Shown piece by piece: positions 53,728 through 64,000 of a DNA stretch of 64,000 bases. Under the pieces are notes generated by a model, which saw only the letters and a program-made list of their open reading frames with translations, had not been told where the DNA came from and searched no databases. The stretch's first letter is position 1. Each line of letters opens with the position of its first letter. The stretch is from NCBI GenBank assembly GCA_033557465.1, contig CM066040.1, forward strand, positions 324,650,297 to 324,714,296. Reading direction: 5' to 3'. Made by a program: the position numbers and the translations under genes. The stretch is from Ichthyophis bannanicus (lineage: Eukaryota; Chordata; Amphibia; Gymnophiona; Ichthyophiidae).

Positions 53728-53924
53728 ATTTGTTGCTCCTGTGAGTCTGCTTTGTCAATAGGTTACTAGAGCTGGTGGGAGGTGCCAGCTTTATAAGTAC
53801 ACCGGTGTCATCAAAAAGATGACATGCTCAATCTCCAAGCTGCTGGAAGAGGTGCACTACCCAGAAGTGTGGGACTGGACTGGAGTTCCTCCAGGAATGC
53901 TAATTAGCAGGTAAGGTCTAATTA
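53728..53924 (+). repeat. DIRS-D right inverted terminal repeat
   Basis: TTGCTCCTGTGAGTCTGCTT ... TCAATCTCCAAGCTGCTGG ... GTGGGACTGGACTGGAG ... CAGGTAAGGTCTAATTA. The inner ~130 bp pair with the left repeat; the last ~25 bp (from GCTAATTAGCAGG) are unique to right ends. Confidence 0.9.
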
Positions 53925-54055
53925 CTCTATGGGTGCCACTCTATCAACAATGAGTCGCCTGACTGATGACCAAACACAGTTTAGGTCAACTATCCGGAGG
54001 GTCGCCATGAGTTGACACTGACTTGACAGCACTTAACAACAGCAACAACAACATA
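53925..54055 (+). mobile_element. RTE-clade LINE 3' end, right part
   Basis: Continues the RTE protein as MGATLSTMSRLTDDQTQF, then the terminal GGGTCGCCATGAGTTGACAC and AACAACAGCAACAACAAC, which match the usual RTE/BovB 3' end with its short trinucleotide-like tail. Confidence 0.85.
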
Positions 54056-54159
54056 CTGATCTGGTGTGAGAACATACTTACAGAATATCAACTGTCTAAA
54101 GTATATGTGTAAAGGCCCATTTACAAGTGTAAGTCACTGAAAATATGATTTACAAGCCT

Positions 54160-54640
54160 GATTTTCGAAAGGCATTTTCAAGGTTTACAGCCCAGTAAAC
54201 CACGTAAATGCCTTTAAACGGGATATTCAATGACACTTACATGGTTAGTGCCATTGAATTTCCCCTTCTAACTCTCCTATGCACCCCGATGCTATCCGGT
54301 TAGCATCGAGATGTGTTGGGGGCGTTCTGGGGTAGAGCAGAGGTGGAGACTGTTGTTAACCGGGCAGCAGCAATATTACATGCTGCCCGGTTAGCAACCT
54401 GTGCCTAAAAGATAGGCAAAGAAAACCCTCGCCTGTCTTTAAGGTGCAGGAGCTAACCGGGCAGAATGCAATATCACTGCTGCCCGGTTAGCTACTGCGA
54501 CTTCCGGTGTGTGCAGCGATCCCTGGATATTCAATGCTGGGGTCACATATGACCCCGGCATTGAATATCTGGGGTTAAGGGGCAGTGGGCAGGGCTGTGT
54601 GCCATAGGAGTGCAGAGCCTGCTCAACTCAATATCGGGCC
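54160..54640. repeat. Hairpin-rich repeat, possible MITE
   Basis: Several strong inverted repeats: AACCGGGCAGCA...TGCTGCCCGGTT (54357-54395), GCTAACCGGGCAG...CTGCCCGGTTAGC (about 54452-54492), and a 20-bp-arm hairpin at 54526-54569 (GATATTCAATGCTGGGGTCA) with one mismatch and a 4-base loop. Related GGCAATATTCAGCC/GCCCGGTTAA blocks occur at 61160-61390. Non-coding; class unknown. Confidence 0.6.
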
Positions 54641-55730
54641 CTACATGTGTAAATGGCATGTATCTTCCTGGTGCTCCTTATAAAATTTTCGCCAGAGTGG
54701 TGAAGTATACATAGGGTAAAATAATTTTGAAGAATAGAGTTTGGAAAAAGGTATTTGTCTTACGGTGAGAAGGTGAAAGAGAACTATTCCTATAAAATAG
54801 AGATCAGTGGTATTTGATTTTTCCTATCCTATTTCCACATGCCCCAGGCATATTCTTTGATTTATAGACCATTAGCCCAAATGAGACATTAGGAGGAACA
54901 TTTTTCATAACAAGAGGCAATTAAGGATTTATATCTACAAGAGAGTAACCTTTAGCAACAGAAAAATTAGTCCTTTTACAGATCATTGATAAACTGGCAT
55001 TAACACACCAAAAAAATTTAAGAGACTTTAGAAGTGGCATTTTAGAAAGGGCGTCCAGTGCAAGCTGGGATGTCCAGGGCAGAACATGCAGAAAAATGCC
55101 AGAGACGTCTATGTTTTGGATCAATTTTATAAACACAGATGCCCCAGATGTGGGTTCCCATGCCTGCATCCATATAGATGTCCCAGCTATGAAACAGTGG
55201 GGTGGGTATGTCCATCTGAAGCAACATTGCATACAGGGATGGACAGCCGCATGGTAAAATGAAACATGAGCCCCCATTCCCCATCAGTGTTCATTAACAA
55301 ATTGTAAAATAAAGGGGATATGAATGTACCTCCTTCTCCACACCACCCAGACATTTGCCTGACAAAACAAACTCTTTTCAGATGCTTGTTTGTGCTTGGA
55401 GCAGGTATAACCTTTGACATGGCTCAGGACATCTAGGACGTTTCTGAAATCGGATGGATACAGCCAAATTCTTGGGAATGCCTTTATCACACTCCTGTCC
55501 TGATTTGGACCTGGCTTCTAAAATGGCTACCGGGACATCTCTATGCTTTGGACAACTCTTTGCCGATTTTCAGGCATCCAAGGCACAAACAGAACTTCTA
55601 AAATAATCCCTCAAATCTTATTAAACATTCCCATCCCAAACAAATTTAAATAACTCAACAACATTAAGAAGCAGACAGCTGTCCAGCAGTCTGTTGTACT
55701 GAGTGCCACATGCATGATTACCTACCAGTT
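54641..55730. other. Unassigned non-coding stretch
   Basis: No gene recognised. Overlapping minus-strand ORFs of 60-118 codons (54921-55490) carry no motif and have no LINE or DIRS similarity that I can see. Confidence 0.4.
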
Positions 55731-55789
55731 GGTGAGAAACATGACGGCAGAAAAAGACCACATGGCCTATCTAGTCTGCCTTTCCATAT

Positions 55790-58610
55790 CACCCACTACA
55801 AGAGTCCCCTTTTTTCCTTTAGAGAGCCTCTGTGTTTGTCCCATACTGTCCTCATCTCTATCACCTCCACTGGGAGACTATTCCACGCATCTTCCACTCT
55901 TTCCGTAAAGAAATATTTCCACATATTACTCCTGAGTCTATCCCCTTTCACCCTCATCCTATGTCCTCTCGTAGCAGAGTTTGCTTTCAATTGAAAGAGA
56001 CTCTCCTGTGCATTTATGCCATGGAGGTATTTAAACATCTCAATATATCACCTCTGTCCCGCCTTTCCTCTAAAGTATACATATTAGGTCCTTAAGTCTG
56101 TCCTCATATGCACATATGCTTTATAACGAAGATCATTAACCATTTTAGTAGCCACCCTCTGCACCGGCTCCAACCTGTTTATATCCTTTTGAAGGTGCGT
56201 TCTCCAGAATTGCACACAATACTCCAAATGAAGTTGCACCAAAGACTTATACAGAGGCACTATCACCTCCTTTCTTCTGTTGGCCATTCCTCTCCCTATG
56301 CACCCTTCTAGCTTTTGCTGTCACCTTTTCTACCTGTTTAGCTAATCTGAGATTTGTCAGACACTATCATGCCTAGGTCCCGTACTTCTTTCATGGACAG
56401 AAGTACGTCACCTCTTGTACCGTACAGCTCCATTGGATTGTTGCAGCCCAGATGCATGACCCTACATTTTTTAGCATTACATCTTAGCTGCCAAATTCTA
56501 GACCATTCTCCAAGCATAACTAGATCTCTCCTCATGTTATCTACACCTTCCTGGGTGTTTACTCTGTTGCAGATTTTGGTATCATCCTTACCCGACAGCC
56601 TTTCCACAATATCACTAACAAAGATGTTAAAAAGAATCAGACCAAGGACAGATCCCTGTGGCACTCCACTGGTAACCGCCTTCTCCTCAGAGTGAACTCC
56701 ATTTACCTGTACCCTTTGTTGCCTCCTACTCAACCAATTTCTAACCCAAGCAGTAACTTTAGGGTCCATCCCAAGGGTGCTTAGTTTGTTTATAAGTTGC
56801 CTGTGCGGAACAGTGTCAAATGCTTTACTGAAATCTAAATACGCCACATCTAGGGCTCTCCTTCAGCCCATCTCCCTGGTCACCCAGTCAAAGAAATCAA
56901 TCAGATCTGTTTGGCAAGACCTGCCCCTGTGGAATCCATGCTGCTTCGAATCCTGCAATCCGCTGGACTCCAGAAACCTCACTATTTTCTCTTTCAGCAG
57001 TGTTTCCAATTTACTCACCACCGAGGTTAAATTAACCGGCCTGTAGTTTTCAACCACATTCTTATTTCCGCTTTTGTGTAAACAGACCACATGTGTCTCT
57101 CTCCAGTCTTCTGGCACAACCCCGTTGCCAAAAAGGCATTGAAAAAGTCAGTCAGTGGAGCTGCTAGAACATACCCAATTTCCTTTAATATTCTTGGATG
57201 TATCCCATCTGGTCCCATTGCTTTGTGCACTTTTAATTTAGCTAGTTCCTTACGAACACAGACCTCTGAAAATTGTTTGAGATGCCCCTTGCTTTTGTTT
57301 CTGTTTATAGATGTTGTCTGAGGTCCTGCTCCCAGCCCTTAATCTGTGATCACAGAACATAAAGATTTGTTGAGTAATTCTGCTTTATCCTTATCAGCTT
57401 CTACATATTCTTCCCTTTCACCCTTGAGTCTGACAATACCACTTTTGCCCTTCCTCCTCTCACTAACATATCTGAAAAATGTCTTATCCCCCCCCCCATT
57501 TTATTGCATTAGCTATTTCCACTCTTTTTGATTCTTTGCTTTCCTGACTACTTTGCTAGCTTCTCTAAGTTTTTCCAAATATAGATGCTTCCTCTCTCTG
57601 TGATCTCTTGTATTTCATGAAGGCCGCCCTCTTTTTCTTCACCTTTTCAGCTATCTCTTTTGAGAACTATAGCTGCCTCCTTTTCCTTTTCCTTTTATTT
57701 ACCATTCTAACAAAAAGGTTGGTTGCCCTTAAAATATCCCCTTTCAGTTTTGCCCACTGTTTTTCTACATTCCCCAGCTGTTCCCATCCCGCTAACAACT
57801 CCTTGAGGTATTGGCCCATCTTGGCAAAGTTAGTTTTCCTAAAGTCTAAGACCCTCGCTTTTGAATGGATTTTATCAGCCCTAGTCCTAATACTGAACCA
57901 CATCATTTGGTGATCACTGGATGTGAGATGATCTCCCACTATAACATCAGAAACACTTTCCTCATTGGTAAGCATCAAGTCCAGTATGGCCCCTTCACAT
58001 GTGGGTTCTGTTACCAGTTGCCTGAATACTTCTTCCTGTAAAGAATCCAGGATCTCCTTGCTTTTACATGACACCGCAGCAGGGATATGCCAGTCAACAT
58101 CCAGCATATTGAAATCCCCTAGAGAGTAGCACTTCCCCTTTCCTGGCAATGCTGTGTATGTCTTATATTAAATCTCCGTCCACATCTTCTCCCTGTGATG
58201 GTCTATATATCATGTCAATGCAAATGGATTTCTCTTTCCCTCTTTCTAGTTTAACCCACACTGCCTCCTCTCTCCCTTTTAAGCCCTGTATTTCTATAGT
58301 TTTAATATTATTTTTTACATATAGTGCCACTCCTCCTCCCCTTCTTCCTACCCTATCCTTTCTGAATAACGTATAGCATGGTATAGTTATATCCCAGTCA
58401 TGGTTGTCGTCAACCATGTCTCTGTAACTGCCACTAAATCCAAGTCAGCCTCTCCCATTAAAGCCTCAGCTTCTGGAATCTGGTTTCCCATGCTACGGGC
58501 TTTTATAGACACTGCTTTCCAGATGTTGCCCCTTTTACCTATTTCTATAAAGGTATTTAATGTTTCACTTACATGGGTGCTTTCTTCACCCATCCCCAAT
58601 GAATCTAGTT
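55790..58610 (-). pseudogene. CR1 copy 3 ORF2, broken
   Basis: Endonuclease: [89 protein letters not shown], then RLSGKDDTKICNR where copy 2 has KVCLFADDTKICN: a five-codon deletion removes the FA of the FADD active site. Many frameshifts. Confidence 0.87.
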
Positions 58611-58619
58611 TAAAGTCCT

Positions 58620-59539
58620 CTTCAATAAGTTGGCCAGTCTGCTACTGAAGACATGTCAACCCTTCTTGGACAGATGGATGCCATCTCTGCACTGCAGCCC
58701 TTGGAACATCATCCCATGGTCCAGGAAACCAAAACGCTGTTGATGACACCATCCTCGTAACCATGCATTTATCTCCAGGATGCAAGCTTCGCTGCCCTGG
58801 CCTTTACCCTCAACAGGGAAGATTGACAAGAACACCACCTGCACCCCTATCTGCTTCACCCTCTGTCCCAAAGCTATGAAGATACGCTCAGAGGGATACC
58901 TGGCAGTATCATTTGTGCCGACATGGATGAGCAACATCTGGTAATAGTCAGTAGGCTTGATGAGTCTCAGCAAACTCTCCGTAACATCTTGAATTTTGGC
59001 ACATGGCAGAAGGCATATCTCTCTGGACAACAAGTCTGGTTGGCAGATGGATGCCTCAGTACCCCTCAGAAGAGAGTCACCAACCACCACTACCCTTCGC
59101 TTCCTAGTGGTCACTGATTCAGCAACTTTGGCGTGCTTGAGATCTGGTTCTTCCCTTTCCTGGGATGCCTCGGCCGCCTCCTCTTCCAAGGCTGCATAAT
59201 AGTTCTTCAATTCAAGGGCTTGAGGAGATGGATTGGTGATTCTGCAGGCCCTGGTGAGTCGTGTCCAACCCTGTTCCTTCTGTAGGCTCCCATCCTCACC
59301 TCTGCTGGAGAGCTTGGATGTTTCAAGAAGCATCTCATCAATGAACCTCTCACTGTCTTGAATGCTCCTAAGCCTTGCCACCTCTTCTCTGAGTTCTTCC
59401 ACTTGTTTCCTGAGAGCTTCAGCATGTAGACATCCTGCACATGGAACCGGTCCTTCAACTGGCATTGGGATCTCTGCCTGAACAAAGGTAGAAGCTGTAA
59501 CAGGACAACAACTTTGGCAATATGATTTTTCCCAGCCAT
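58620..59539 (-). pseudogene. CR1 copy 3 ORF1 with SGNH esterase domain
   Basis: MAGKNHIAKVV start at 59539, then a frame change into MPVEGPVPCAGCLHAEALRK (59465) and an open stretch with VVVVGDSLLRGTEA, LIHVGTNDTARY and DGIHLSKKG, i.e. all three esterase catalytic blocks. A small deletion after YPSERI and a stop near 58655 distinguish it from copy 2. Confidence 0.87.
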
Positions 59540-59707
59540 AGTTCAGTTGATGGAACTTTGGTACTTTGCTTTGAAATGGAGAGACCCTGTTAGCTGCATG
59601 TGTGCATGTGTGTAAAGAGCTATGGCTCCCAGAGAATTAGTTCAATTTCTGGAGGTTAGAGTGGCAGACTTGGAAGAGATGAGGTAGATAGAAAAGTATA
59701 CAAGGAT

Positions 59708-60230
59708 ATAGTAAACATAGAAATGATGGCAGACAAGGGCCATATGACCTATCCAGTCTGCCCTTCCATACCAACTACTAAGCTCTACAATCCCTTCCTT
59801 TCCCTCAGAAATCCTCTGTGCTTGTCCATGCTTTCTTGAATTCAGATAAAGTCCTTGTCTCCGCCACTTCTGTTGAGAGGCCATTCCACATATCTTCCAT
59901 CCTTTCCATAGATTACTCCTGAATGCATCCCCTTTCATCTTTATTCTATGTATCTTTGTTCCTTTCAATTGAAAGAGGAATACCTCCTGTGCATTTATGC
60001 CATGGAGGTATTTAAATGTCTTTATCATATCTTCCTCTCCCACCTTTCTTCCAAAGTTTATCCTCATATGCTTTAAGATGAAGGCCACAGACCATTTTAT
60101 TAGCTGCCCTCTGGACTTTCTCCTTCCTGTATATATCTTTTTGAAGGTGCAATCTCTAGAATTATACACAGTATTCCAAATGAGGTTCCACCATAATACA
60201 GTGGTCTCACCTTATGTCTAGCAGCCCTTT
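59708..60230 (-). mobile_element. CR1 3' fragment, minus strand
   Basis: 3' UTR (ATGATGGCAGACAAGGGCC, CCAGTCTGCCCTTCC) and the C-terminal RT region (FKYLHGINAQE; FRSNLWK). More diverged than the other CR1 pieces; several frame breaks. Confidence 0.78.
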
Positions 60231-61159
60231 TGCTGCATTTGAGGGGTAAAATCACTGAAAAGGAAAGTGATCTGGTAGCTGGAACCTGCCATCCATGGGA
60301 TGGTGACACAGTATCTTCTTCCACTGAGGATGTGTCTCTCTAGGTGCAGGCGCTTAGGAAGACAACTTGGAGTGAATGTCCTCAGCCTGGAGACTCTTAA
60401 GTACACAAAGCAGTTGGTGGGAATTGCAAAAGTGTAAATTTATTTATTGAAAGATTTATATACTGCTAACGCATATGCATTGTAGTGGTATACAAAGAAA
60501 ACCCAGTCTTTTGTGTACTGAAACTTACACATATTAAAAACAAAGACACACATATTAAACACAACACAAAACAGAGAGAACAAGGGGGGGAGGGGGGGGG
60601 AGGGGGGGGGGAATGGGCATGAGGATTCAAAGATTGCAAAAGCAGTACCTATAAGATTCATTGGCCTCAGTTAATATAGCAGCTAACTGAGTTTGAGTTT
60701 GAGCTTGAGAAAAAAGACTGAGCAAAACACATGGACTTTCTGAAAGATAGTACACATATAAGACCCATCCCAGCCATATTCTGCCACACACTCTCCCTGT
60801 ATGTCCAGAACCGCAGTGCGGGCAGAGCCAGTGGAGGGCGGAGTATGGGTGGAGTGGAGGCAGGCCAAGGCAGCAGGATGCACAGAGCCAATTCAGGTCA
60901 CGGCCCTGTACATCCTATGGGTGGGGGGTCAGGCACTCCCACGGTAGCAGGATTAGGCACAGCAGAACCCGTCCTGGTCTGGGACATCTGAACGGCCCGG
61001 ACGTGCCCCTTCCAGGATCGGACTCATACTGAATCAGATAGAGCTGATGGGAAGTTTGGGATGTTCAGCATGAGAATCATAAACCATAACCCAGTGATCC
61101 ATCCCACAGATGTATTGCAAATTAAAGTCCCATTAAGAAAATTGGCCATGGTATTTTAC
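60231..61159. other. Mostly unassigned, with an L2-like tail and a poly-G tract
   Basis: A reversed L2-like tail lies at about 60436-60500 (TTTATTTATTGAAAG, ATATACTGCT). A G tract of three runs of 7, 9 and 10 G separated by single A bases lies at 60584-60611. No gene recognised. Confidence 0.45.
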
Positions 61160-61390
61160 AAAGTTGGGCCCAATATTCAGTGGCGGAGTTTCGATGCTCA
61201 AACCATAAACGAACTGTGGCAATATTCAGCCACTGCCCGGTTAACTTCAGCAACGAACGTTAGGCCACCTTTTAGGGTGCCTAACTTTCGCTGCTTAGCA
61301 ATAACCAGGCAACAGTTGAATATCGCCGCAGCTTGGCTATCGCCAGTTGCCGCCTCCTCTCTGCCCCCGGAATATCCCAATTTCATTTCA
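61160..61390. repeat. Inverted-repeat element related to 54160-54640
   Basis: Contains CCAATATTCAGTGGCGGAG, GGCAATATTCAGCCACTGCC and a complementary GGTTGAATATCGCC-like end, plus AACGTTAGGCCACC against GGGTGCCTAACTTTC. Resembles the hairpin repeat at 54 kb in its ATATTCA/GCCCGGTTA words. Class unknown. Confidence 0.45.
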
Positions 61391-61427
61391 TTTCATATCA
61401 CATCGAGGTGTTCAGTAACTGAATTTT

Positions 61428-62760
61428 ACTACTACTACTACTACTACTGAACATTTGTATAATGCTACAAGACATACGCAGTACTGCACAGACATATGTA
61501 AAATATGGTCCCTGCTCATCAGAGCTTAAAATCTAGTCAAGACAGACAACACAGTAGCTGTAGACATAGGATACATCAAGGGGGAATAGTAAGGAAATGC
61601 AAAGGAGATCAGGTGAGTCAAGATCCGAAAGCAGCAGCAAAGAGGTGAGTTTTCAGCCTGGATTTGAAAAGGGTCTGAGAAGATGCCTGGCATACAGACT
61701 CAAGTAATTTGTTCCAGGCATAAGGAGCAGCAAGGTGAAAGAAGCAAAATCTGGAGTTAGCATAGAAGAGAAGGGCACATACAGAAGCGATTTGCCAGAA
61801 GAACAGAGTATCCAAGGAGGGGTGTAGGAAGAGATAAGAGAGGAGAGGTAGTGAGTAGCTGCAGAGTGAATGCACTTATAGTTCAGTGGGAGAGGTTTGA
61901 ACTGGATGCGGAAACAGATAGGAAGCAAATGAAGTGACTTGAGAAGATGGGTAATATGAGCATGATGAGGCTGGCTGAAGATTAACCATGCAGCAGAATG
62001 TTGAACAGATTGAAGGTCCGAGAGATGATTCAGAGGGAGACCAGCAAGGAGTCAGTTACAATAGTCTAGTTGGGAAGTAGCTAAGGAGTAGATACGTGTC
62101 TTAGCAGTTTGTTCAGAAAGGAATAGACAAATTTTATTGATGTTATAGAGAAAGAAATGTCAGGTTTTAGCTATCAGTTGGATTTGTGTGGAGGAGTCAA
62201 AGATGACCCCAAGGTTGCGAGCTGAGGAGACAGGGAGTAGTAGAGAGTTATCCACAGAGACTGAGAAAGGAGGAAGGGGAGAGGAGGGTTTCGGGGGAAA
62301 AATAAGAAGCTCAGTTTTGGCCATGTTCAATTTCAAGCAGCGGTGAGACATCCAAGCAGGAATATCAGAAAGGCAGGCAGAGATCCTAGCCTGGATTGCC
62401 AGAGAAATTACAGGTATAGAGAGGTAAATCTGGGAGTCATTAGCATAAAGATGGTACTGAAAGCCATGGGAAGAGATGAATGCACTAAGAGACTGGGTTT
62501 AGAGAGAGAAAAGGAGTGAACCCAAGACAGATCCTTGGGGTACACCAACTGAGAGCATGATAGCAGTAGAGGGGGATCCACTAGAACAAACACTGAAAGA
62601 GCGATGGGAGAGATAAGAAAAGAACCAGGATAGAACACAGAGCTCTTAAAACCAAGCGAGGACAAGGCATTGAGGAGAAGGTTGTGGGTCAATAGTGTCA
62701 ACAGCAGCAGAAAGGTCAAGAAGGATGAGGATCGAGTAAAGACCCTTGGATTTAGTCAGT
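61428..62760 (-). pseudogene. L2-clade LINE 3' half, minus strand
   Basis: Starts at its 3' end with a (TAC)7 run at 61428-61448, then upstream the C-terminus (PYAWNKLLESV; LFKSRLKTHLFAAAFG), CLKLNMAKTELLIFPPK, ARNLGVIFDSS, and the active-site region around 62440, which reads YAND rather than YADD in the appropriate frame. Multiple frameshifts. The 5' half is missing. Confidence 0.8.
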
Positions 62761-62879
62761 CACTGTGATTAACATGGTTAGCAGGACTCCTAAATATGTT
62801 AATTGCATTGACTATGAGCTGTGATGAGCTGTGTGTATTGTAGGTCACTCATTTCTTCCAAGCAATGTGCAATCTATAA

Positions 62880-64000
62880 TACATGTAGCTCATCACCACC
62901 CCAATGCACTTGAAAGGAGGAGCCCTTGATCTGCTCTTCCTCCCCACTCACCTACTCACTGCACCACACCACATTTCTCCTATATCCACCCCTGTCCCCT
63001 GGTTGGATCACCATGTAATAACCTTCACATTACCTCGCCTTCATCTCAGCTACCCTCCTCATACTGAAACTCCCATAACAAGAAGATTCCTAGCCTTCAA
63101 TGAACCCTCCTTCATCAAAAAGAGCCTCCCAGCCTTAGAAGGCACACCACAAGGTACAGACCTCGATTCAGTGGTAGCTGCATGGAACTCCATCATCTCT
63201 AATGCCTCCAAGGCTTTCCCATGAGCTCCTTCCAAAGCATTTTGACCCCCTGCACCCTGGTATTCCACCCACCTCAGGGAACAGAAGCGTGCACTTTGAA
63301 GAATCGAAAGCAGATGGAGAAAGTCCAAGGACCCTCAACTACAGACCAGCTACTTGGACATGCTTACAGCTTACTGCAACAATACCCTCAACGCCAAACG
63401 TGAACACCATAACATCCTCCTCTGTGTTCTCAACAAGCCGAGGGAACTCTTCAATCTGGTCAGAACTCTCATAAGAGACCCTACCCAGCCTCATCAGAAC
63501 CCACGCCCTCGACCCCCAAGAGATGGCTGACTTCCTCAAAGCCAAACACAACCAGCATAGCACCACTGCGCTTCGCATTCTGGCACCATGTAGGGCAACC
63601 TCAACCATTCAACCCTGGATCACATTCAGAGACGTCCCCTCTGAAGAACTGGACCTCATTTCACATATCAACACTATTACTTCTCCACTAGACCCCTATC
63701 CAGTATCCTGGGTTAAATCAACAAAACTGCAGCTCCTACCATTTTATCTAGAATAGATCATCCTTCAAACTTCCCTTTCACAAGCCTACCTCCCACCCTC
63801 TCTGAAACAAGCCTCCTTTAGACCCCCTCCTAAAGAAACCCAACCTAGACCCAAAATCACCCACCTCATACAGGCCTATAGCCAGTGTTACATTCCTTGC
63901 TAAAATCATCGAGAAGGCAGGTCAACTTCAACTCCAGGAGCACATTGACAGACATGCACCTCTGGACAGAAATCAACATGGGTTCTGCCCCTTCCACAGC
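62880..64000 (+). pseudogene. L2-clade LINE endonuclease/RT start, running off the window
   Basis: Endonuclease end: HLKGGALDLLFLPT, PWLDHHVITFTLPR; then the linker (RRFLAFNEPSFIKKSLP), DPYPVSWVKSTKLQLLPFYL and, in shifted frames up to base 64000, LPPSLKQA, the YRPI region and QHGFCPFH of the RT N-terminus. Opposite in orientation to the L2 at 61428-62760, so a separate insertion. Frame breaks near 63225 and 63480 make it non-functional. Confidence 0.78.

Larger units (their letters stand above)
47777..53924 (+). mobile_element. DIRS-D, structurally complete DIRS1-like retrotransposon
   Basis: 6148 bp with left repeat (starts GTTCCTTATCG), Gag, RT, RNase H, methylase-like domain, recombinase, ICR and right repeat. 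Flanks join to a continuous RTE LINE (WINTIT... then SMGATLSTMSRLTDDQTQF), which fixes both ends and shows no target duplication, as expected for recombinase-mediated integration. Coding regions are broken by stops and frameshifts. Confidence 0.92.
55735..59570 (-). mobile_element. CR1 copy 3, nearly full length, minus strand
   Basis: 3' UTR end at ~55735 and the ORF1 start region at ~59540. Collinear with CR1 copy 2 throughout, with scattered indels. The tandem 311-bp units seen upstream of copy 2 are absent upstream of this one. Confidence 0.9.

Overview
The window looks like intergenic DNA from a large, transposon-rich vertebrate genome. I found no host gene. Almost all readable protein is retroelement protein: DIRS-type tyrosine-recombinase retrotransposons, CR1, L2 and L1 LINEs, a Penelope-like element, RTE and R2/R4-type LINE fragments, MIR/CORE-like SINEs, a hAT-type DNA transposon and a solo LTR. 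An amphibian, plausibly a caecilian, fits this mix of active-looking DIRS, CR1, L1 and Penelope elements, but the species is an inference.

Layout. 1-5758: DIRS-A (left end outside the window) carrying three L2 insertions. 5760-9830: mostly anonymous DNA with small inverted-repeat elements and LINE tails. 9830-10425: CR1 3' piece. 10441-17345: DIRS-B, split by an L2 that itself holds a solo LTR, and by a SINE in the reverse transcriptase (RT) gene. 17346-20760: LINE scraps, a lone DIRS terminal repeat and a SINE. 20825-29248: a hAT-type element (8-bp flanking repeat) that received an L1 (21054-26985, perfect 15-bp duplication, both ORFs open) and also holds a pyrimidine-rich minisatellite and a 420-bp palindrome. 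29576-31975: decayed L1. 31984-33177: a second DIRS lineage on the minus strand.

33178-47238 is one nest: CR1 copy 1 contains DIRS-C, which contains a Penelope element with a 12-bp target duplication, which contains CR1 copy 2 preceded by 2.7 tandem copies of a 311-bp unit. CR1 copy 1 is interrupted again by an unclassified 1252-bp element. 47460-54055: an RTE LINE split by DIRS-D, the only DIRS copy here with both ends. 54160-61430: hairpin-rich repeats, a nearly full-length minus-strand CR1 and anonymous DNA. 61428-64000: two L2 pieces in opposite orientations, the second running off the window.

How the parts relate. The DIRS copies share one plan: inverted terminal repeats, Gag, RT/RNase H, a methylase-like domain, tyrosine recombinase and an internal complementary region (ICR) that is the complement of the two joined ends, as expected for integration from a circle without target duplication. 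The SINEs carry a 3' tail resembling the local L2 LINE tail, which suggests mobilisation by L2. Most coding regions are broken. The best candidates for recent activity are the L1 at 21-27 kb, the DIRS-C recombinase reading frame and CR1 copy 2 ORF1.
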